From Burkholderia pyrrocinia (GTDB taxonomy: Bacteria; Pseudomonadota; Gammaproteobacteria; Burkholderiales; Burkholderiaceae), in the NCBI RefSeq assembly GCF_022809715.1, contig NZ_CP094459.1, positions 1,116,001 to 1,180,000 of the forward strand: DNA of 64,000 bases, in the 5' to 3' direction. Within the stretch, counting starts at the first letter, position 1. Every line of letters begins with the position of its first letter. Positions 9,989-21,375 of this stretch are shown here, piece after piece. A model generated the notes under the pieces. That model ran no database searches, had not been told where the DNA came from, and worked only from the letters and a program-made list of their open reading frames with translations. The position numbers and the translations under genes are program-made.

Positions 9989-11041
9989 ATGCGGACATTG
10001 CAGTTGAATCACGCCATCTCCGGATGGAAGCGGCTGCCGGCCCTCCTGCTTTGCGCAGCCGCCCTGTTGTCCGTTCAATCCCTTCCTGCCAGCGCCCAGC
10101 AACCGGACGATCCCGTCGCGACCCGCAAGGGCGCCGCGGACTGGCTCGACCGTGTCCAGCAGGCGGCGCAGCAGCAGAGCTACGAGGGCACGTTCGTCTA
10201 CCAGCGCGGCGGGTATGTCCAGTCGTCGCGCATTGCGCACGTCGCGTCCCGCGACGGCGAGTTCGAGCGGATCGAGACGCTCGACGGCAAGCCGCGCAAG
10301 CTGCTGCGGCATAACGACGAGCTGTACACGTTCGTACCCGAACGCAAGCTGTGCGTGGTCGAGCGCCGTCAGACGCGCGATTCGTTCCCCGCGCTGCTCG
10401 GCGCGAGCGGCGAACACGTGATGTCCGTCTACGACGCGAAGTTGCTCGGCAAGGACCGCGTGGCCGGGATCGACGCGCAGGTCGTCGAGCTGGTGCCGAA
10501 GGATGCCTACCGCTTCACGTACAAGCTTTGGGCCGACACGCGCACGGGGCTGCTGCTGCGTTCGCAGACGCTGGATGCGAACGATCACGTGCTCGAACAG
10601 ATTGCGTTCTCGCAATTGCAGACGGGCGGTGCGAGCGGCGACAAGGCCGCGATCGCGGCCGGCATGCGCAACCTGAGCGGCTGGACCGTCGTGCGCCCGC
10701 CGGTCGCGACGGTCGACATGGAGGCGCAGGGCTGGCAGCTCGCGCCGAGCGTCGCCGGTTTCAAGAAGATCCGCGAAGTGCGCCGGCCGATGGCTGCGCG
10801 CGATGCGGGCGATCCGCCGATTCCGGTCGATCAGGCCGTCTTCACCGACGGTCTCGCGACGATCTCGGTTTTCATCGAGCCGGCCGAAAAGAATACGCGC
10901 AAGGAAGGCGCGGGCAGCACCGGTGCGACGCACGTCCTCGTGAAGCGTCGCGGCGACTACTGGATCACCGTGCTCGGCGAAGTGCCGCCGGCTACGTTGC
11001 AGCAGTTCGCGTCTGCCATAGAATACAAGGCTTCCAAGTAA
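9989..11041 (+). CDS. rseB: Periplasmic sigma-E regulatory protein RseB (MucB)
   Basis: RseB binds RseA in the periplasm and protects it from the site-1 protease until lipid or LPS signals release it. The 350-residue protein has a cleavable signal peptide ending SLPASAQQ. The mature part has WLDRVQQAAQQQSYEGTFVY and GDYWITVLGEVP, as in MucB. It begins 5 bases after rseA. Confidence 0.94.
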   Translation: MRTLQLNHAISGWKRLPALLLCAAALLSVQSLPASAQQPDDPVATRKGAADWLDRVQQAAQQQSYEGTFVYQRGGYVQSSRIAHVASRDGEFERIETLDGKPRKLLRHNDELYTFVPERKLCVVERRQTRDSFPALLGASGEHVMSVYDAKLLGKDRVAGIDAQVVELVPKDAYRFTYKLWADTRTGLLLRSQTLDANDHVLEQIAFSQLQTGGASGDKAAIAAGMRNLSGWTVVRPPVATVDMEAQGWQLAPSVAGFKKIREVRRPMAARDAGDPPIPVDQAVFTDGLATISVFIEPAEKNTRKEGAGSTGATHVLVKRRGDYWITVLGEVPPATLQQFASAIEYKASK

Positions 11042-11057
11042 CGCTACGGCTTCCGAC

Positions 11058-12554
11058 ATGATGAAACACACGCTGCGCAAATGGTTCGCGGCGGCGGCGC
11101 TGTCTGCCTGCCTGCCGCTCGTGCCGCATACCGCGATCGCGGTGCCGGCTCCCGCTGCCAGCCTGCCCGACTTCGCCGATCTGGTAGAAAGGGTCGGGCC
11201 GGCCGTCGTGAACATCAGGACCACCGCCAACGTGCCGACGAGCAGCGGCCCGCGCGGGGTGCTCCCGCCGGGCTTCGACAACGGCGACATGTCGGAATTC
11301 TTCCGGCGCTTCTTCGGCATTCCGCTGCCGCAGGCGCCCGGCAACGGTGGCGGCAGCGGCAACCCGAAGAATGCGCCGGCACCGGACAATCCGCCCGACA
11401 CCGAGCAGAATCGCGGCGTCGGCTCGGGCTTCATCGTGTCGGCCGACGGTTACGTGATGACCAATGCGCACGTCGTCGACGATGCGGACACCATCTACGT
11501 GACGCTGACCGACAAGCGCGAATTCAAGGCGAAGCTGATCGGCGTCGACGATCGCACGGACGTCGCGGTCGTCAAGATCCAGGCGTCGAACCTGCCTGTC
11601 GTCGCGATCGGCGACTCGAACAAGGTGCGCGTCGGCGAGTGGGTCGTCGCGATCGGTTCGCCGTTCGGTCTCGACAACACGGTGACGGCCGGCATCGTCA
11701 GCTCGAAGAGCCGCAACACGGGCGACTATCTGCCGTTCATCCAGACCGACGTCGCCGTGAACCCCGGCAACTCGGGCGGGCCGCTGATCAACATGCAGGG
11801 CGAGGTGATCGGCATCAACTCGCAGATCTACAGCCGTACCGGCGGCTTCATGGGCATCTCGTTCGCGATTCCGATCGACGAGGCGATGCGCGTGGCCGAT
11901 CAGCTGAAGGCGACGGGCAAGGTCACGCGTGGCCGGATCGCGGTGGCGATCGGCGAGGTGACGAAGGACGTGGCCGACTCGATCGGGTTGCCGAAGGCCG
12001 AAGGCGCGCTCGTCAGCAGCGTCGAGCCGGGCGGCCCGGCCGACAAGGCAGGCATCCAGCCGGGCGACATTATCCTGAAGTTCAACGGCCGTCCGGTCGA
12101 CGCGGCGTCGGACCTGCCGCGCATGGTCGGCGACACGAAGCCCGGCACGAAGGCGACCGTCAGCGTGTGGCGCAAGGGTCAGGCGCGCGATTTGCCGATC
12201 ACGATCGCGGAGACGCCGGTCGAGTCGACGGCCAAGGCCGAACAGCGCAAGAACGCGCCGCAGAAGCCGCGCCAGACCAATTCGCTCGGTCTGACGGTCA
12301 GCGACCTGACGGCGGAGCAGTTGAAGACGCTGAAGCTGAAGAACGGCGTGCAGATCGACGGCGTCGACGGCCCGGCCGCCCGTGCGGGCCTGCAGCGCGG
12401 CGACATCGTGCTGCGCGTCGGCGATACCGACGTCACGAGCGCGAAGCAGTTCGCCGAAGTGACCGCGCAGCTCGATCCGCAAAAGGCGGTCGCGGTGCTG
12501 GTGCGGCGCGGCGACAATACGCAGTTCGTGCCGGTGCGGCCGCGCCAGAAGTAA
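11058..12554 (+). CDS. mucD: Periplasmic serine endoprotease, DegP/MucD type
   Basis: This HtrA-family protease/chaperone degrades misfolded envelope proteins. A signal peptide ends near TAIAVPAP. The trypsin-like domain shows His in TNAHVVDDAD, Asp in DDRTDVAVVK and Ser in NPGNSGGPL. Two PDZ domains follow (about residues 285-370 and 405-490), each with a GD(I)I-type core. At 498 residues it is of full length. It is the last gene of the rpoE stress module. Confidence 0.95.
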   Translation: MMKHTLRKWFAAAALSACLPLVPHTAIAVPAPAASLPDFADLVERVGPAVVNIRTTANVPTSSGPRGVLPPGFDNGDMSEFFRRFFGIPLPQAPGNGGGSGNPKNAPAPDNPPDTEQNRGVGSGFIVSADGYVMTNAHVVDDADTIYVTLTDKREFKAKLIGVDDRTDVAVVKIQASNLPVVAIGDSNKVRVGEWVVAIGSPFGLDNTVTAGIVSSKSRNTGDYLPFIQTDVAVNPGNSGGPLINMQGEVIGINSQIYSRTGGFMGISFAIPIDEAMRVADQLKATGKVTRGRIAVAIGEVTKDVADSIGLPKAEGALVSSVEPGGPADKAGIQPGDIILKFNGRPVDAASDLPRMVGDTKPGTKATVSVWRKGQARDLPITIAETPVESTAKAEQRKNAPQKPRQTNSLGLTVSDLTAEQLKTLKLKNGVQIDGVDGPAARAGLQRGDIVLRVGDTDVTSAKQFAEVTAQLDPQKAVAVLVRRGDNTQFVPVRPRQK

Positions 12555-12561
12555 CGCGCCG

Positions 12562-12798
12562 ATGTTCACGCTCTACGGCCGCGGCTGGTGCCACCTGTGC
12601 GACGACATGCGCGACGCACTGGCGCCGGTGGCGGCCGAATTCGGCGTCGCGGTCGACTATGTCGACATCGACACCGATGCGGCGCTCGTCGCCCGCTACG
12701 ACGAGGACGTGCCGGTGCTGCTGCTGGACGGCGCGGAAGTGTGCCGCCACCGGTTCGACGACGCGAGGGTGCGCGACGCGCTCATGGCCCGGCGCTGA
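12562..12798 (+). CDS. Glutaredoxin-like thioredoxin-fold protein
   Basis: The 78-residue protein begins MFTLYGRGWCHLCDDM, with a CxxC redox site at about residues 10-13, and has the cis-Pro motif DVPVLLLDG. This matches the short glutaredoxin-like DUF836 family, which is commonly placed before lepA in betaproteobacteria. Partner proteins are unknown. It starts 8 bases after mucD and is probably co-transcribed with it. Confidence 0.88.
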   Translation: MFTLYGRGWCHLCDDMRDALAPVAAEFGVAVDYVDIDTDAALVARYDEDVPVLLLDGAEVCRHRFDDARVRDALMARR

Positions 12799-12997
12799 GC
12801 CTGGCCGGTCGCCGGCCGGCGTCGCTTCGCACGGGACTTGGCCCGGCAGGCGCTTCCGGCCGGGCGCCGCGCGGCCCGGCGTCCGAAATACCGCCCGGCG
12901 AAGGCCTTTTCGGCTAAAATAAGCCGTTTTTTCACCGACTTACACAAGGCGTGCTCCGCAGTCGTCGAGCGCGCCTTTTTCGCTTGATCGGCACTGA
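12799..12997 (+). promoter_or_regulatory. Intergenic region upstream of lepA
   Basis: The first half is very GC-rich with repeated GGCCGG/CCGGCC steps that could form hairpins. It is followed by an AT-richer patch near 12907-12935 (CTAAAATAAG and a T6 run) that is a plausible lepA-operon promoter. No other gene is seen here. Confidence 0.4.
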
Positions 12998-14791
<1,794 letters not shown>

Positions 14792-14807
14792 CAGGACTGT
14801 TCCTTTT

Positions 14808-15701
14808 ATGAATTTTGCGCTGATTCTTTTTGTGCTCGTCGCCGTGACGGGCGTAGCGTGGGTGCTGGACAAACTGGTGTTCCTGCCGCGGCGACGCATG
14901 GCGGCCGACTCGGCGATCGAGGAGTTCGATCGCCAGCAGTCGCGCATCGACAAGCGTTTCGCGGACGAAAACGCCGTGCAGACGCGTTCGAAGCTGCGCG
15001 ACGAGAAGCTGCGCCAGCCGTGGTGGCTCGAGTACACCGCGAGCTTCTTCCCGGTGATCCTGGCGGTGTTCGTCGTGCGTTCGTTCATCGTCGAGCCGTT
15101 CAAGATTCCGTCGGGCTCGATGGTGCCGACGCTGCTCGTCGGCGACTTCATCCTCGTCAACAAGTTCGAGTACGGGCTGCGCCTGCCGGTCACGAACACG
15201 AAGATCACGCAGGGCAGCCCGCTGTCGCGCGGCGACGTCGTCGTGTTCCGTTATCCGAAGGACGAGTCGGTCGACTACATCAAGCGCGTGATCGGCCTGC
15301 CGGGCGACACGGTCGCGTACCAGGACAAGCAGCTCACGATCAACGGCCAGCCGGTGCCCGAAACGCCGCTGCCCGATTTCTTCGACGACGAGCGCCAGAA
15401 TTACGCAAAGCAGTTCGAGGAGACGATCGGCAACAAGAAGAACGCGATCCTCAACAACCCGGCGGTGCCGCCGTTCGTGATGGGCGCATACGACTATCCG
15501 TATCGCGACAACTGTACGTACAACAGCCGCGGCGTGATCTGCAAGGTGCCGCCCGGTCACTACTTCATGATGGGCGACAACCGCGACAACAGCGCGGACA
15601 GCCGCTACTGGGGTTTCGTGCCGGACCGGAACATCGTCGGTCGCGCGTTCTTCATCTGGATGAACTTCAGCGACCTGAAGCGCATCGGTTCCTTCAACTG
15701 A
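14808..15701 (+). CDS. lepB: Signal peptidase I
   Basis: LepB removes signal peptides on the periplasmic face of the inner membrane. The N-terminus has one membrane segment (residues 2-20) and a second after the charged loop (PVILAVFVVRSFIVEPF). The nucleophile Ser lies in IPSGSMVPTL and the general-base Lys in YIKRVIGLPGD. The GDNRDNSADSRYWG box is present. The protein is 297 residues. It is co-oriented with lepA and rnc, as in many proteobacteria. Confidence 0.97.
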   Translation: MNFALILFVLVAVTGVAWVLDKLVFLPRRRMAADSAIEEFDRQQSRIDKRFADENAVQTRSKLRDEKLRQPWWLEYTASFFPVILAVFVVRSFIVEPFKIPSGSMVPTLLVGDFILVNKFEYGLRLPVTNTKITQGSPLSRGDVVVFRYPKDESVDYIKRVIGLPGDTVAYQDKQLTINGQPVPETPLPDFFDDERQNYAKQFEETIGNKKNAILNNPAVPPFVMGAYDYPYRDNCTYNSRGVICKVPPGHYFMMGDNRDNSADSRYWGFVPDRNIVGRAFFIWMNFSDLKRIGSFN

Positions 15702-15854
15702 TCGCATTCGACTCACGCGCAATACGCGATGCACGGGCCGCGTCGCGTATTGCCGAACTACTTTAAGAACCGGCGGTAACACCGCCTCGTCACGCCTTTT
15801 CGTGTCCGGCCGTGCCGTTTCGGCCCGACCGGCGCCCGCGTTATACTCCTGCAC

Positions 15855-17081
15855 ATGCCCTTATCCCAGTTGGAAAGCCGGCTGCGCTACGAATTTCGCA
15901 ATGCGGAATTGTTGCGCCAGGCTTTGACCCATCGCAGTCACAGTGCCACGCACAACGAACGGCTCGAGTTTCTCGGCGACTCCGTTCTGAATTGCGCGGT
16001 GGCCGCCCTTTTGTTCCAGCGTTTCAGCAAGCTGGACGAAGGTGACCTGTCGCGCGTACGCGCCAACCTCGTCAAACAGCAGTCGCTGTACGAAATTGCT
16101 CAGGCCCTGAATATTTCGGACGGGTTGCGGCTGGGCGAGGGCGAACTGCGCAGCGGCGGTTTCCGCCGCCCGTCGATCCTCGCGGACGCGTTCGAAGCCA
16201 TCATCGGGGCCGTGTTCCTCGATGGCGGCTTCGAAGCCGCCCAAGGGGTCATCAAGCGCCTCTACATCCCGATTCTCGACCACATCGATCCGCGCACGCT
16301 CGGCAAGGACGCGAAGACGCTGCTGCAGGAATACCTGCAGGGGCACAAGATCGCGCTGCCGACCTACACGGTCGTCGCGACGCATGGTGCGGCGCACAAT
16401 CAGCAATTCGAAGTCGAATGCACGGTGCCGAAGCTGGACGTGAAGGTGTCGGGCTCCGGTGCGAGCCGGCGCGCGGCCGAGCAGGCAGCGGCGAAGAAGG
16501 CGCTCGACGAGGTGATCGCGGCCGCGCCGATGCTGGCCTCGAAGCCGAAGCGCTCGAAAAACGCGCGCGGGTCGAAGCATGTCGAACCCGAAATCGTGCC
16601 GGGCGTGAAGGGCGTGCAGGAAGCGCTCGACCTGCGCTCGCCGGAGCGGAAGGAACGTGCGGCGGCGCGCGAGGCCAAGGCGGCCGGTGCGGTGCCTGCG
16701 GCAACCGCTGCGACCGGCGCCGGCGTAGAGCCGGCTGCGGCGCCGATGGCCGCGATTCGAGCGGCGCATGTCGAGTCGGCTGCCGACAAGGGCGAACGGG
16801 CGACGAAGCCGGCGACCGACAAGGTTGCCGAAAAGCCGGCCGAGCGCACCGACAAGGTTGCGGAAAAACCCGCGGAAGCCGCGCCGCGCACAGCCGACAA
16901 ACCGGCCGGCCACGCAGCCGATCCGGCATCGTCGTCCGCCGACAAGCCTTCCGCCGGCTCCGACCCCGCTTCGCGCGCGACCGTGCGCGCACGCGATGCC
17001 GCGACGCCCGATTCCGATACGCCGCCGGGCGGTGCGAGCCTTGCTGCCACGCAGGCGCGCGTCGCCGATGCCGACCACTGA
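15855..17081 (+). CDS. rnc: Ribonuclease III with a long Ala/Pro/Lys-rich C-terminal tail
   Basis: RNase III cuts double-stranded RNA during rRNA and mRNA processing. The catalytic signature [12 protein letters not shown] is at about residues 36-46. A double-stranded RNA-binding domain occupies about residues 155-225. The protein is 408 residues against about 225-250 usually: roughly 180 extra residues, rich in Ala, Lys, Pro and Glu with repeated 'DKVAEKPAE' units, follow the RNA-binding domain. The tail is in frame and keeps host-like codon use, so it looks translated and probably disordered. Confidence 0.95.
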   Translation: MPLSQLESRLRYEFRNAELLRQALTHRSHSATHNERLEFLGDSVLNCAVAALLFQRFSKLDEGDLSRVRANLVKQQSLYEIAQALNISDGLRLGEGELRSGGFRRPSILADAFEAIIGAVFLDGGFEAAQGVIKRLYIPILDHIDPRTLGKDAKTLLQEYLQGHKIALPTYTVVATHGAAHNQQFEVECTVPKLDVKVSGSGASRRAAEQAAAKKALDEVIAAAPMLASKPKRSKNARGSKHVEPEIVPGVKGVQEALDLRSPERKERAAAREAKAAGAVPAATAATGAGVEPAAAPMAAIRAAHVESAADKGERATKPATDKVAEKPAERTDKVAEKPAEAAPRTADKPAGHAADPASSSADKPSAGSDPASRATVRARDAATPDSDTPPGGASLAATQARVADADH

Positions 17082-17141
17082 ATTGCCCATCGATCGCGCC
17101 GCGCGCCGCGCGGCCGTTTCCGAACCTGTCTCCCAAACGAT

Positions 17142-18041
17142 ATGAACACTCCCGCTCCTACCGGTTTCCGTTGCGGCATGATCGCGATCGTGGGCCGCCC
17201 GAACGTCGGCAAGTCGACGTTGATGAACGCACTCGTCGGCCAGAAGATCAGCATCACGTCGCGCAAGGCGCAGACGACCCGCCATCGCATCACCGGCATC
17301 AACACGTTCGACGACGCGCAGTTCGTGTTCGTCGACACGCCGGGCTTCCAGACCCGTCACAGCACCGCGCTGAACCGTTCGCTGAACCGCGCGGTCACGT
17401 CGACGCTGACGTCGGTCGACGTGATCCTGTTCGTGATCGAAGCGGGCCGCTTCGGGCCCGACGACCAGAAGGTGCTCGACCTGATCCCGCCCGGCATGCC
17501 GACGCTGCTGATCGCGAACAAGATCGACCGCGTGACCGACAAGGCGACGCTGTTCCCGTTCATGCAGCAGATGAGCGCGCTGCGCGAATTCACCGAACTC
17601 GTGCCGCTGTCGGCGCAGCGGCCGGAAGACATCAAGCGCCTGCTGGAGACGATCAAGCCGTACCTGCCGGAAGGCGAGCCGATCTACGGCGAGGATGAAC
17701 TCACCGATCGCAGCTCGCGCTTCCTCGCGGCCGAGATCCTGCGCGAAAAGGTGTTCCGCTGGACCGGCGACGAACTGCCGTACACGAGCACCGTCATCAT
17801 CGACAAGTTCGAGGAGGAAGGGCGCCTGAAGCGCATCTTCGCGACGATCCTCGTCGAGCGCGATTCGCACAAGGCGATGGTGATCGGCAAGAAGGGCGAG
17901 AAGCTCAAGCAGATCAGCACCGAGGCGCGGATGGACATGGAGAAGCTGTTCGACGGCCCCGTGTACCTCGAGACCTTCGTGAAGGTGAGGAGCGGCTGGG
18001 CCGACAACGAGGCGGGGCTGCGCGCCTATGGGTACGAATGA
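17142..18041 (+). CDS. era: GTPase Era
   Basis: Era is a 16S rRNA-binding GTPase needed for 30S maturation. G motifs are [23 protein letters not shown] and NKIDRV. The C-terminal KH domain shows [12 protein letters not shown]. The length of 299 residues is normal. Its 3' end overlaps recO by 14 bases, and rnc lies upstream, giving the common rnc-era-recO order. Confidence 0.97.
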   Translation: MNTPAPTGFRCGMIAIVGRPNVGKSTLMNALVGQKISITSRKAQTTRHRITGINTFDDAQFVFVDTPGFQTRHSTALNRSLNRAVTSTLTSVDVILFVIEAGRFGPDDQKVLDLIPPGMPTLLIANKIDRVTDKATLFPFMQQMSALREFTELVPLSAQRPEDIKRLLETIKPYLPEGEPIYGEDELTDRSSRFLAAEILREKVFRWTGDELPYTSTVIIDKFEEEGRLKRIFATILVERDSHKAMVIGKKGEKLKQISTEARMDMEKLFDGPVYLETFVKVRSGWADNEAGLRAYGYE

Positions 18042-18864
18042 CGCGCTGACGTCGACTGAAGACGCGGTGACGGCCGGCGCGAACGACGCGCCGCTGCCGG
18101 CACCGCCCGAACCGCCGCGCAAGGCGCGGCGCGCGACGTCTCGCACGTCCGATTTCCGCGTCGCCGAGCAGCCGGCGTTCGTGCTGCACAGCTATCCGTA
18201 CCGGGAAACGAGCCTGATCGTCGACGTGCTGACGCGCGATCATGGCCGGCTCGCGCTCGTCGCGAAGGGCGCGAAGCGCCCGCACTCCGCACTGCGCGGC
18301 GTGCTGCAGACATTCCAGCCGCTGCTGCTGTCCTGGTCGGGCAAATCCGAGGTGCGCACGCTGACGGGCGCCGAGTGGGTCGGCGGGATGCTGCCGCTCG
18401 CCGGCGACGGGCTGCTGTGCGGCTTCTATGCGAACGAGCTGCTCGTGAAATTCTGCGCGCGCGAAGATCCGCAGCCGCCGTTGTTCAATCATTACGTGCT
18501 GACCCTCACGCGCCTCGCGCACGGCGAACCCGCGGTGCAGGTGCTGCGCTCGTTCGAGCGTGTGCTGCTGCGCGAGACCGGCTACGCGATGGCGCTGAAC
18601 CGCACGGTCGCGCGTCGTGCGGTCGAACCCGAGCGCCGGTACGTGTTCGATCCCGAGCGCGGCGTGCGCAATGCGGACGACGATGTGCCGTCGCACTGGC
18701 CGGTCATCGCCGGACAGACGTTGCTCGACATGGAGCAGGACGATTACCATCGAGCCCAGACGGTTGCGCAAAGCAAGACGCTGATGCGCTTCCTGCTGAA
18801 CACCTATCTCGGCGGTACGCCGCTTGCCACGCGCCAGATCCTGATCGACCTGCAAAACCTATGA
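18028..18864 (+). CDS. recO: DNA repair protein RecO
   Basis: RecO loads RecA with RecR in recombinational repair. The OB-fold region begins at [34 protein letters not shown]. An N-terminal extension of about 48 Ala/Pro/Thr-rich residues precedes it, so the real start could be later than the ATG at 18028 chosen here. The 278 residues include the usual GFYANELL segment. The stop overlaps the pdxJ ATG (ATGA). Confidence 0.93.
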   Translation: MGTNDALTSTEDAVTAGANDAPLPAPPEPPRKARRATSRTSDFRVAEQPAFVLHSYPYRETSLIVDVLTRDHGRLALVAKGAKRPHSALRGVLQTFQPLLLSWSGKSEVRTLTGAEWVGGMLPLAGDGLLCGFYANELLVKFCAREDPQPPLFNHYVLTLTRLAHGEPAVQVLRSFERVLLRETGYAMALNRTVARRAVEPERRYVFDPERGVRNADDDVPSHWPVIAGQTLLDMEQDDYHRAQTVAQSKTLMRFLLNTYLGGTPLATRQILIDLQNL

Positions 18865-19637
18865 GCTTCTTCCTGACAACGCCCACCGCCATCGACCTCG
18901 GCGTGAACATCGACCACGTCGCGACGCTGCGCAATGCACGTGGCACGGCCTATCCCGATCCGATCCGCGCGGCGCTCGCTGCCGAAGAGGCCGGCGCGGA
19001 CGCGATCACGCTGCACCTGCGCGAGGATCGCCGTCACATCGTCGACGCGGACGTGCGCAAGCTGCGTCCGCTGCTGAAGACGCGCATGAACCTCGAGTGC
19101 GCGGTGACGGCCGAGATGCTCGATATCGCGTGCGAAGTGCGTCCGCACGACGCGTGCCTCGTGCCCGAGAAGCGGGAGGAACTGACGACCGAAGGCGGCC
19201 TCGACGTCGCCGGCCACTTCGAGGCCGTGCGCGCGGCGTGCAAGCAGCTTGCCGACGTGGGCGTGCGCGTGTCGCTGTTCATCGACCCGGACGAAACGCA
19301 GATCCGCGCCGCGCACGAAGCGGGTGCGCCGGTGATCGAACTGCATACGGGCCGCTACGCCGAGGCGCACGACGAAGCCGAGCAGCAGCGCGAATACGAG
19401 CGCATCGTCGCGGGCGTGCAGGCCGGCGCGAAGCTCGGCCTGAAGGTCAACGCGGGTCACGGCCTGCATTACACGAACGTGCAGCAGATCGCCGCGATCG
19501 ACGGCATCGTCGAACTGAACATTGGCCACGCAATCGTCGCGCACGCGATCTTCGCGGGCTGGGACAACGCGGTGCGCGAGATGAAGGCAATCATGGTTGC
19601 CGCACGCGTCGCCGCGCTGCATGGCGGCGCGCGTTGA
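18861..19637 (+). CDS. pdxJ: Pyridoxine 5'-phosphate synthase
   Basis: PdxJ condenses 1-deoxyxylulose-5-phosphate with 3-amino-2-oxopropyl phosphate in vitamin B6 synthesis. Signatures are [26 protein letters not shown] and [13 protein letters not shown]. The product is 258 residues, a usual length. The ATG overlaps the recO stop by 4 bases, so the two are coupled. Confidence 0.97.
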   Translation: MSFFLTTPTAIDLGVNIDHVATLRNARGTAYPDPIRAALAAEEAGADAITLHLREDRRHIVDADVRKLRPLLKTRMNLECAVTAEMLDIACEVRPHDACLVPEKREELTTEGGLDVAGHFEAVRAACKQLADVGVRVSLFIDPDETQIRAAHEAGAPVIELHTGRYAEAHDEAEQQREYERIVAGVQAGAKLGLKVNAGHGLHYTNVQQIAAIDGIVELNIGHAIVAHAIFAGWDNAVREMKAIMVAARVAALHGGAR

Positions 19638-19709
19638 AGATGACATTCCATCGCGCCGCGGGCGTCGTTTGCAACCCGGCCCCGCCGGGACGCTCCGGCG
19701 CGTACTGAC

Positions 19710-20138
19710 ATGGCGATCTACGGTATCGGTACCGACATTGCCCAGGTGAGCCGCGTCGCGGCCGTGCTCGAGCGCACGGGCGGCCGGTTTGCCGAGAAGG
19801 TGCTTGGCCCCGACGAGCTGCGCGTGTTCCATGCGCGTCGCGCACGTTCCGAGGCGCGCGGCATCGCATTTCTCGCGACGCGCTTTTCCGCGAAGGAAGC
19901 GTTCTCGAAGGCGATCGGGCTCGGCATGCATTGGCCGATGACGTGGCGTGCATTGCAGACCCTCAACCACCCGAGCGGCGAGCCGTACGTGGTCGCGTCG
20001 GGCGAACTGGCCGACTGGCTTGCCGCACGCGGCATCACGGCGCGCGTGACGGTCAGCGACGAACGCGACTATGCGGTGTCGTTCGTGATCGCCGAGACGG
20101 ACGCCGCGCCTGCACCTGTTTCCCGAACCTCCTCCTGA
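19710..20138 (+). CDS. acpS: Holo-ACP synthase
   Basis: AcpS transfers 4'-phosphopantetheine to ACP. The N-terminus [16 protein letters not shown] and the downstream [14 protein letters not shown] [12 protein letters not shown] are the two metal/CoA-binding motifs. The product of 142 residues is slightly longer than E. coli AcpS. pdxJ lies 72 bases upstream and nagZ 16 bases downstream. Confidence 0.96.
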   Translation: MAIYGIGTDIAQVSRVAAVLERTGGRFAEKVLGPDELRVFHARRARSEARGIAFLATRFSAKEAFSKAIGLGMHWPMTWRALQTLNHPSGEPYVVASGELADWLAARGITARVTVSDERDYAVSFVIAETDAAPAPVSRTSS

Positions 20139-20154
20139 CGGAATTCCCGATTCG

Positions 20155-21183
20155 ATGAAAACGACTCCCGGCCCGGTCATGCTCGACGTCGTCGGCACGG
20201 CCCTGTCGCGCGACGATGCGCGGCGCCTCGCGCATCCGAACACCGGCGGCGTGATCCTGTTCGCGCGGCACTTCCAGAATCGTGCGCAACTGACCGCGCT
20301 GACCGACTCGATCCGCGCGGTGCGCGAAGACATCCTGATCGCCGTCGATCACGAAGGCGGGCGCGTGCAGCGTTTCCGCACCGACGGCTTCACGGTGCTG
20401 CCCGCGATGCGCCGCCTCGGCGAGCTGTGGGATCGCGACGTGCTGCTCGCGACGAAGGTCGCGACCGCCGTCGGCTACATCCTGGCCGCCGAGCTGCGCG
20501 CGTGCGGGATCGACATGAGCTTCACGCCCGTGCTCGATCTCGACTACGGGCACTCGAAAGTGATCGGCGATCGCGCGTTCCATCGCGACCCGCGCGTCGT
20601 CACGCTGCTCGCGAAGAGCCTGAACCACGGGTTGTCGCTTGCCGGCATGGCGAACTGCGGCAAGCATTTTCCGGGGCACGGCTTCGCGGAGGCCGATTCG
20701 CACGTCGCGCTGCCGACCGACGATCGCACGCTCGACGCGATCCTCAAGCAGGACGTCGCGCCGTACGACTGGCTCGGCTTGTCGCTGTCCGCGGTGATTC
20801 CCGCGCACGTGATCTACACGCAGGTCGACCAACGGCCGGCCGGTTTCTCGCGCGTGTGGCTGCAGGACATCCTGCGCGGCCGGCTCGGCTTCACGGGCGC
20901 GATCTTCAGCGACGACCTGTCGATGGAGGCCGCCCGCGAAGGCGGCACGCTCACGCAGGCGGCCGAAGCCGCGCTCGCCGCCGGTTGCGACATGGTGCTC
21001 GTCTGCAACCAGCCGGACGCAGCCGAGGTCGTGCTGAACGGGCTGAAGGCGCACGCATCGGCCGAGTCGGTGCGACGTCTCAAGCGGATGCGCGCGCGCG
21101 GCAAGGCGCTCAAGTGGGACAAGCTGATCGTGCAGCCCGAGTATCTGCAGGCGCAGGCGCTGTTGAGCAGCGCACTGGCGTAA
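20155..21183 (+). CDS. nagZ: Beta-N-acetylhexosaminidase NagZ
   Basis: NagZ removes N-acetylglucosamine from anhydromuropeptides in cytoplasmic peptidoglycan recycling, which also influences AmpC induction. GH3 motifs are VDHEGGRVQRFR, NCGKHFPGHG and the nucleophile Asp in IFSDDLSMEAA. The length is 342 residues. A clear terminator follows, ending the long lepA-nagZ gene group. Confidence 0.96.
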   Translation: MKTTPGPVMLDVVGTALSRDDARRLAHPNTGGVILFARHFQNRAQLTALTDSIRAVREDILIAVDHEGGRVQRFRTDGFTVLPAMRRLGELWDRDVLLATKVATAVGYILAAELRACGIDMSFTPVLDLDYGHSKVIGDRAFHRDPRVVTLLAKSLNHGLSLAGMANCGKHFPGHGFAEADSHVALPTDDRTLDAILKQDVAPYDWLGLSLSAVIPAHVIYTQVDQRPAGFSRVWLQDILRGRLGFTGAIFSDDLSMEAAREGGTLTQAAEAALAAGCDMVLVCNQPDAAEVVLNGLKAHASAESVRRLKRMRARGKALKWDKLIVQPEYLQAQALLSSALA

Positions 21184-21230
21184 GCGGGGAGGGGCTGGCG
21201 CGGTACCGCGCCATTCCGGTCGCTGAAACA

Positions 21231-21257
21231 AAAAGCCGCGCAACAGCGCGGCTTTTT
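21231..21257 (+). terminator. Rho-independent terminator of nagZ
   Basis: GCCGCGC at 21235-21241 pairs with GCGCGGC at 21246-21252, flanked by A4 and T5. It lies 50 bases after the nagZ stop. The next gene is on the opposite strand. Confidence 0.88.
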
Positions 21258-21375
21258 ACATGGGGTGCGGCAGGCGTGAACAGGACTGCGGCGGAAATCG
21301 GGCATGCCCGCGCGGCGACCTCGTGACGCAACTAACGGTCAGATCCTGCCAGCGCCCGCATGCATCGCCGCGCGC

